NCBI RefSeq assembly: GCF_020194175.1
Contig: NZ_JADYVX010000005.1
Span: 62,001-126,000, forward strand
DNA: 64,000 nt
Reading direction: 5' to 3'
Source: Bradyrhizobium sp. BRP22
GTDB lineage: Bacteria; Pseudomonadota; Alphaproteobacteria; Rhizobiales; Xanthobacteraceae
Below are positions 60,354-64,000 of this stretch, one piece after another; position 1 is the stretch's first letter, and the number at the start of each line of letters is the position of its first letter. The position numbers and the translations under genes were made by a program. The notes below the pieces were generated by a model that had not been told where the DNA came from, ran no database searches, and worked only from the letters and a program-made list of their open reading frames with translations.

Positions 60354-61538
60354 ATGACCATGGCTGCCGCGATCGAAGGACGGACGGCGGAGTTGGGAGC
60401 GTGGTCGAAGACAAGCCGCGTCGCCGGCGTCGACATCATCCGCGATCTCGAAGCCGCCGAATTGGTATGGCGCGGCTTCGAAAAGCAGTTCTGCACGCCC
60501 TACCAGCGCTTCGATTTCCTCGCTGCCTGGCAGCGGCAGGTCGGCGTGCACGAGGGTCTCACGCCATTCGTCGTGATCGGCCGCGACAGCGAGCGGCGGC
60601 CGCTGTTCCTGCTGCCGCTGACGCTCGAAACCGCCTTTGGCGTGCGCTGCGCCAAATTCATGGGCGGCAAGCATGCGACCTTCAACATGCCGCTGTGGGA
60701 CCGCGACTTCGCCGCGGGCGCAACCGCCGCCGATCTCAGGACGATGGTGTCTGCGATCGCGGCACATGGCGAGGCCGATGTCCTTGCGTTGTGCCAAGAG
60801 CCGCTGCATTGGCGCGATCTGCCGAACCCGCTGGCCCTGCTGCCGCACCAATCTTCCGTCAATGACTGCCCCCTGCTCGCAATCGCGCCCGGCGCCGATC
60901 GCGCCACCCTTATCAGCAATTCGTTCCGCCGACGGCTGAAAGGCAAGGAGCGCAAGCTGCAGCAGCTTTCCGGCTATCGCTATCATGTGGCCGCCACCGA
61001 CGCCGATGTGACGCGGATCTTGAACTGGTTCTTCCGCATCAAGCCGCAGCGGATGGCCGAGCAGAAACTGCCCAATGTCTTTGCCGAGCCGGGCGTGGAG
61101 GATTTCATCCGCGCCGCCTGCCTGACCGAGCTTCCGGGCGGCGGCCACGTCGTCGACATTCATGCGCTCGAATGCGACGACGAGGTGATCGCGATCTTCG
61201 CCGGTGTCGCCGACGGCCATCGCTTCTCGATGATGTTCAACACCTACACGATGTCTGCCAGTGCCAAGTTCAGCCCCGGCCTGATCCTGATGCGAAACAT
61301 CATCGATCACTACGCCGCGCTGAACTACCGCGCCCTCGACCTCGGCATCGGCTCGGACGAATACAAGCGGCTGTTCTGCAAGAGCGACGAGCCGATCTTC
61401 GACAGCTTCATTCCGCTCACCTGGCGCGGCCGGCCCGCGGCGGCTGCGATGTCCGCCGCCAACCGCGCCAAGCGCCTGGTGAAGCGCAATCCAGCGCTGT
61501 TCGATCTCGCGCAAAACCTGCGCGGCATGCTCCGCTAG
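60354..61538 (+). CDS. BioF2/GNAT-type acyltransferase-like protein
   Basis: A 394-residue cytoplasmic protein built like the CelD/BioF2 (Acetyltransf_6) family: an N-terminal part with FLAAWQRQVGVHEGLTPFVV and LPLTLETAFGVRCAKFMGG, and a C-terminal GNAT-like domain with HVVDIHALECDDEVIAIFAG, FNTYTMSASAKFSPGLIL and ALDLGIGSDEYKRLFCK. In rhizobia such proteins often occur with exopolysaccharide genes, and a probable polysaccharide gene lies 2 kb away. The acyl donor and acceptor are unknown. ATG at 60354 chosen; upstream frame is not conserved-looking. Confidence 0.75.
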   Translation: MTMAAAIEGRTAELGAWSKTSRVAGVDIIRDLEAAELVWRGFEKQFCTPYQRFDFLAAWQRQVGVHEGLTPFVVIGRDSERRPLFLLPLTLETAFGVRCAKFMGGKHATFNMPLWDRDFAAGATAADLRTMVSAIAAHGEADVLALCQEPLHWRDLPNPLALLPHQSSVNDCPLLAIAPGADRATLISNSFRRRLKGKERKLQQLSGYRYHVAATDADVTRILNWFFRIKPQRMAEQKLPNVFAEPGVEDFIRAACLTELPGGGHVVDIHALECDDEVIAIFAGVADGHRFSMMFNTYTMSASAKFSPGLILMRNIIDHYAALNYRALDLGIGSDEYKRLFCKSDEPIFDSFIPLTWRGRPAAAAMSAANRAKRLVKRNPALFDLAQNLRGMLR

Positions 61539-61568
61539 CGCATGCATCGGCTGTTACCGGCGCGCAGC

Positions 61569-62531
61569 TCATGACGTGTGAGCCGCCGACTTGCCTGCCA
61601 TCGACTTCGCGACATCGCGAACGCATGCGACGAATATCTCGGCAGCCGGGCTCAGCGTGCGGTTCTTCAGCGTCACAATGGCCGCCGACACCGCCGAAGT
61701 TCGCGGCAGCCTGACTGGAAGTTTCTTCAGTGACAGGTCGCGGCCGCTGAACTGCACAATCGAGCTTGGAAGCAAGGTGATGAAGTGCCCGGTTGCAGCG
61801 AGCCTGCAGCAGAGGTGAAGCGACAGCGTCGTGACAGGCGTGCGAGGTACGCTCAATCCGCTTTCGCGAAACAGATCGGCCGTCGCCGAGCCTGGAAAAG
61901 TGTCCGGCGGAGGCAAAATCCAGGCTTCATCGGCAAGATCGGCCAAGCTGACCTTGGAACATCGCGCCCATTTGCTTCGCTGCCCCACAACCACGACCCG
62001 CGGGTCACTGAGCACAGGCTCCACCGCCAGATCTTCCTCGGCAAACGGCGTTGGAATCCAGCCCAGCAATAGATCGATGCTCCGCTCGCGCAGTTCGCTG
62101 TAACGCGTGGTGCCAAGTACCATCTGCGCAACGTTCAGGCGGATACCTGGATGGCGCCGCGTGAATCGATCGATCACGGCCGGAAGCAGGCCGGCCGCAA
62201 TGCTTTCCGAACTACCGATGTGGAGCTGCCCAATGGTTGGATCGGCAAGAAATTCGAGCTCTTCCAGACCTTGCATCAGTTCGTCGAAGATCGCCGTGCC
62301 GCGCTTGACGAGGGCACGCCCATACGGCGTGGCCTCGATGCCGTTGCGGCCGCGGTCGAGAAGCCGAAGCCCGAGTGCATGCTCCATGTCAGCAATTGCC
62401 CTCGACACGGCGGGCTGCGAAATTGCCAGTTCGGCTGCGGCCTTTGCCATGCTGCCCCGCTGCACCACGACCAGCAGGATATGGAGATCGCGCAGCTTGA
62501 TGCGGCGCCGGGCTCGCTCAATGGATTGCAT
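61569..62531 (-). CDS. LysR-family transcriptional regulator
   Basis: A 320-residue regulator. The N-terminal winged helix is IKLRDLHILLVVVQRGSMAKAAAELAISQPAVSRAI at residues 12-50, followed by a linker helix and a periplasmic-binding-protein-like effector domain (VVVVGQRSKWARCSK, ITLLPSSIVQFSGRDLSL). It is divergent from the Bug receptor gene with 113 bases between starts, the classic arrangement for a LysR regulator controlling its neighbour. The probable inducer is a carboxylate, by inference from the neighbour. Confidence 0.93.
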   Translation of the reverse strand: MQSIERARRRIKLRDLHILLVVVQRGSMAKAAAELAISQPAVSRAIADMEHALGLRLLDRGRNGIEATPYGRALVKRGTAIFDELMQGLEELEFLADPTIGQLHIGSSESIAAGLLPAVIDRFTRRHPGIRLNVAQMVLGTTRYSELRERSIDLLLGWIPTPFAEEDLAVEPVLSDPRVVVVGQRSKWARCSKVSLADLADEAWILPPPDTFPGSATADLFRESGLSVPRTPVTTLSLHLCCRLAATGHFITLLPSSIVQFSGRDLSLKKLPVRLPRTSAVSAAIVTLKNRTLSPAAEIFVACVRDVAKSMAGKSAAHTS

Positions 62532-62644
62532 GTCCGATCCTTATCAAAACAGTTATGAAACCCTCACATACTAGCATTGGACGGATATGCCCGCCTCAAG
62601 CATCCTCTCGATACGATCCAGTCGTTTCAGTCGCGGAGGATCCG

Positions 62645-63637
62645 ATGGTCTGGATGATGATGACGCGCCGCGAAATGCTGGCAATGTCAGGCGCCGGCAT
62701 TGCTTTCTCCGTCGCCGGTCTCGTGCCGCAGAGCATCGCCGAGCCGAGCCCGAAGACCGTGCATATACTGACAGGCTTCACGCCCGGGCTCCCCGATGCC
62801 GTGGCAAGGCTGGTTGCCGATCAGATGAAGGATTATGCCGCGTCGATCGTGGTCGAGACCCGGCCGGGCGCGAGCGGGCGCGTCGCGGTGGAGGCCGTGA
62901 AGGCGGCCGCCCCCGATGGATCCGTCCTTCTGCTGGCGCCACTTGGCTTCTTGACGCTGTTTCCTCACGTCTACAAGACGCTCAGATACGAGCCGCGGGA
63001 TTTTATTCCGGTATCGACCGTCGCCTCATTCCCGACATTGCTGACGGTGGGTCCGAAGGTGCCGCGCGAGGTAAAGACGCTGGCTGAATTCATCACATGG
63101 TGCCGCGCCAATCCGACGCAGGCGACCTACGGCACGGCAGGTGCTGGATCGACGCTGCACTTCATCGGAGCGATGCTGGGCCGCACCGCGGGCTTCGAGT
63201 ATCTCCACGTACCCTATCAAGGCAGGGCCGCGATACAGGATCTCGTGAAAGGAGAGATCGCATCGGCCATCATGCCGCTCGGCAGTTCCCTTGGCCTGGT
63301 CCAGTCCGGAGAGCTTCGTGCGCTGGCGACCACGGGTCCGCGCCGCAGCCCATTTCTTCCCGATGTGCCCACGATGGCCGAAGCCGGCTATCCCTCGCTT
63401 GAGGACCTCACATGGTTTGGGTTTTTCGTTCCGGCAAAGACCCCGGCGGTAACAGTCGAAAGGCTCAATGGCTCGATCCAGTCGGCCTTACGCACCGACG
63501 AGGTAAAGGCCGGCATGGCAAAACAGTTCGTCGAGATTGACGCAATCCCGATGGCCGACTTTGCCCGGCTGCTCGCATCCGAATCCGGGCGGTGGAAAGC
63601 GATCGTGGAGGCAACCGAGTTCACGCCGACCAATTGA
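62645..63637 (+). CDS. Bug/TctC-family periplasmic solute receptor
   Basis: A 330-residue tripartite tricarboxylate transporter receptor. It has an export signal with a twin-arginine-like start (MTRREMLAMSGAGIAFSVAG). The mature protein shows PGASGRVAVEAVKAAAPDGSVLL, FLTLFPHVYKTLRYEP and YGTAGAGSTLHFIGAML, hallmarks of Bug proteins that bind carboxylates. GCGGAGGATCC precedes the ATG at 62645. No TctA/TctB membrane partners are present, which is usual for orphan Bug receptors. Likely controlled by the divergent LysR gene. Confidence 0.9.
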   Translation: MVWMMMTRREMLAMSGAGIAFSVAGLVPQSIAEPSPKTVHILTGFTPGLPDAVARLVADQMKDYAASIVVETRPGASGRVAVEAVKAAAPDGSVLLLAPLGFLTLFPHVYKTLRYEPRDFIPVSTVASFPTLLTVGPKVPREVKTLAEFITWCRANPTQATYGTAGAGSTLHFIGAMLGRTAGFEYLHVPYQGRAAIQDLVKGEIASAIMPLGSSLGLVQSGELRALATTGPRRSPFLPDVPTMAEAGYPSLEDLTWFGFFVPAKTPAVTVERLNGSIQSALRTDEVKAGMAKQFVEIDAIPMADFARLLASESGRWKAIVEATEFTPTN

Positions 63638-63664
63638 AGGTCTCGGCCCCCCAGTGTCCCTGTT

Positions 63665-64000
63665 CTACGCCGCGACCACGCGCGGGCCCGGCTCGACGGC
63701 GTCGGACGGCTCGCACGGCTTTGTCAGCATCGTCACTTCGGAGAAGCCGACCGCGGCAAGCTGCTCGCACATCACGCGGCGGGCATCGTCGGCCATCGAG
63801 GCATCCGGCACCACGACGGCGCGGGCATGCGCCGTCAGCAGATCGGCCGGCAGGTCGGAAGCCGCGCCGGCGTCGAGCAGCACGTGGTCATAGACACTGA
63901 GCAGCGCATCGATCGCGAGCGCGACCCGCGGCGACTGCAATTGGGTGCGATCGAAACCGGGCCGGCCGGCACTGACCAGATTCACGCGTGACAACCGGTC
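63665..64000 (-). CDS. C-terminal end of a probable polysaccharide co-polymerase / BY-kinase-like ATPase (cut by window edge)
   Basis: The last 111 residues of a protein continuing past the right edge. The fragment resembles the final part of a ParA/MinD-fold ATPase: YDHVLLDAGAASDLPADLL as the Walker-B-like strand, HARAVVVPDASMADDARRVM and VGFSEVTMLTKP. In this bacterial group, ExoP/GumC-type chain-length proteins have C-terminal domains of this look; a CpaE-type ATPase is the other candidate. The Walker A region lies outside the window, so the call is provisional. Confidence 0.45.
   Translation of the reverse strand, partial: DRLSRVNLVSAGRPGFDRTQLQSPRVALAIDALLSVYDHVLLDAGAASDLPADLLTAHARAVVVPDASMADDARRVMCEQLAAVGFSEVTMLTKPCEPSDAVEPGPRVVAA

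Noticed and set aside
62645..63637. A full tripartite tricarboxylate transporter locus
   Set aside because: Only the periplasmic receptor and a LysR regulator are present; no TctA or TctB membrane genes flank them.

Overview
The window is a high-GC alphaproteobacterial chromosome segment. Gene content, protein sequences and the families of intergenic palindromes point to Bradyrhizobium or a close relative (Nitrobacteraceae). This is judged from recognised families and remembered sequences, not from a search. Most of it is core genome. I see no CRISPR array, no complete insertion sequence and no integrated island.

Layout. 1-15947 (minus strand): the full respiratory complex I operon nuoABCDEFGHIJKLMN, followed directly by birA, which is cut by the window edge. 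An FkbM-type methyltransferase gene sits between nuoD and nuoE, and a 54-residue membrane protein between nuoE and nuoF. 16494-20583 (plus): a small membrane protein, then a three-gene set of UbiA-family prenyltransferase, GT-C-like membrane protein and HAD phosphatase, which looks like a polyprenyl-phosphate-pentose glycosylation module, then a small Cys-rich protein. 20696-25250: tRNA-Asp, an HU protein, peptidase T, a methyltransferase/YCII pair, two exported small proteins, tRNA-Val. 25251-32682 (minus): a frameshifted GFA-family gene, then the protein quality-control group lon, clpX, clpP, tig, and tRNA-Leu. 32815-36766: a multicopper-oxidase-like protein that has lost most copper ligands, a mandelate-racemase-like enzyme, and the NAD(P)H-hydrate repair enzyme. 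36959-39077: glnB-glnA with a sigma-54 promoter in front of glnB.

39190-46767: a methyltransferase, an orphan ABC solute-binding protein, 1.2 kb of gene-free DNA packed with unlike palindromic repeats, a glutamine-amidotransferase-class hydrolase, an AI-2E-family exporter, a monooxygenase-fold protein, and a diguanylate cyclase. 47002-50141: rplM-rpsI, a thioesterase, an enoyl-CoA hydratase-like protein, a CoA-binding protein. 50290-56549: metY, a Gly/Tyr-rich exported protein, then the NAD biosynthesis block: a NadQ/NrtR-like regulator followed by the overlapping genes nadABC, with two inverted copies of a 19-bp operator-like site in front of nadA. 56570-64000: an unrecognised 374-residue protein, a frameshifted FTR1 iron permease, ctaA (haem A synthase), DUF2842, a BioF2/GNAT-type protein, a divergent LysR/Bug-receptor pair, and the C-terminal end of a probable polysaccharide co-polymerase.

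Points that deserve most attention: the UbiA/GT-C/HAD module, the methyltransferase inside the nuo operon, the His-rich insertion in NuoL, the paired operators at nadA, the copper-site-depleted multicopper oxidase, and the repeat cluster at 41.5-42.7 kb. Two genes (GFA family and FTR1) are each broken by one missing base in a G/C run, so a sequencing error must be excluded before calling them dead.
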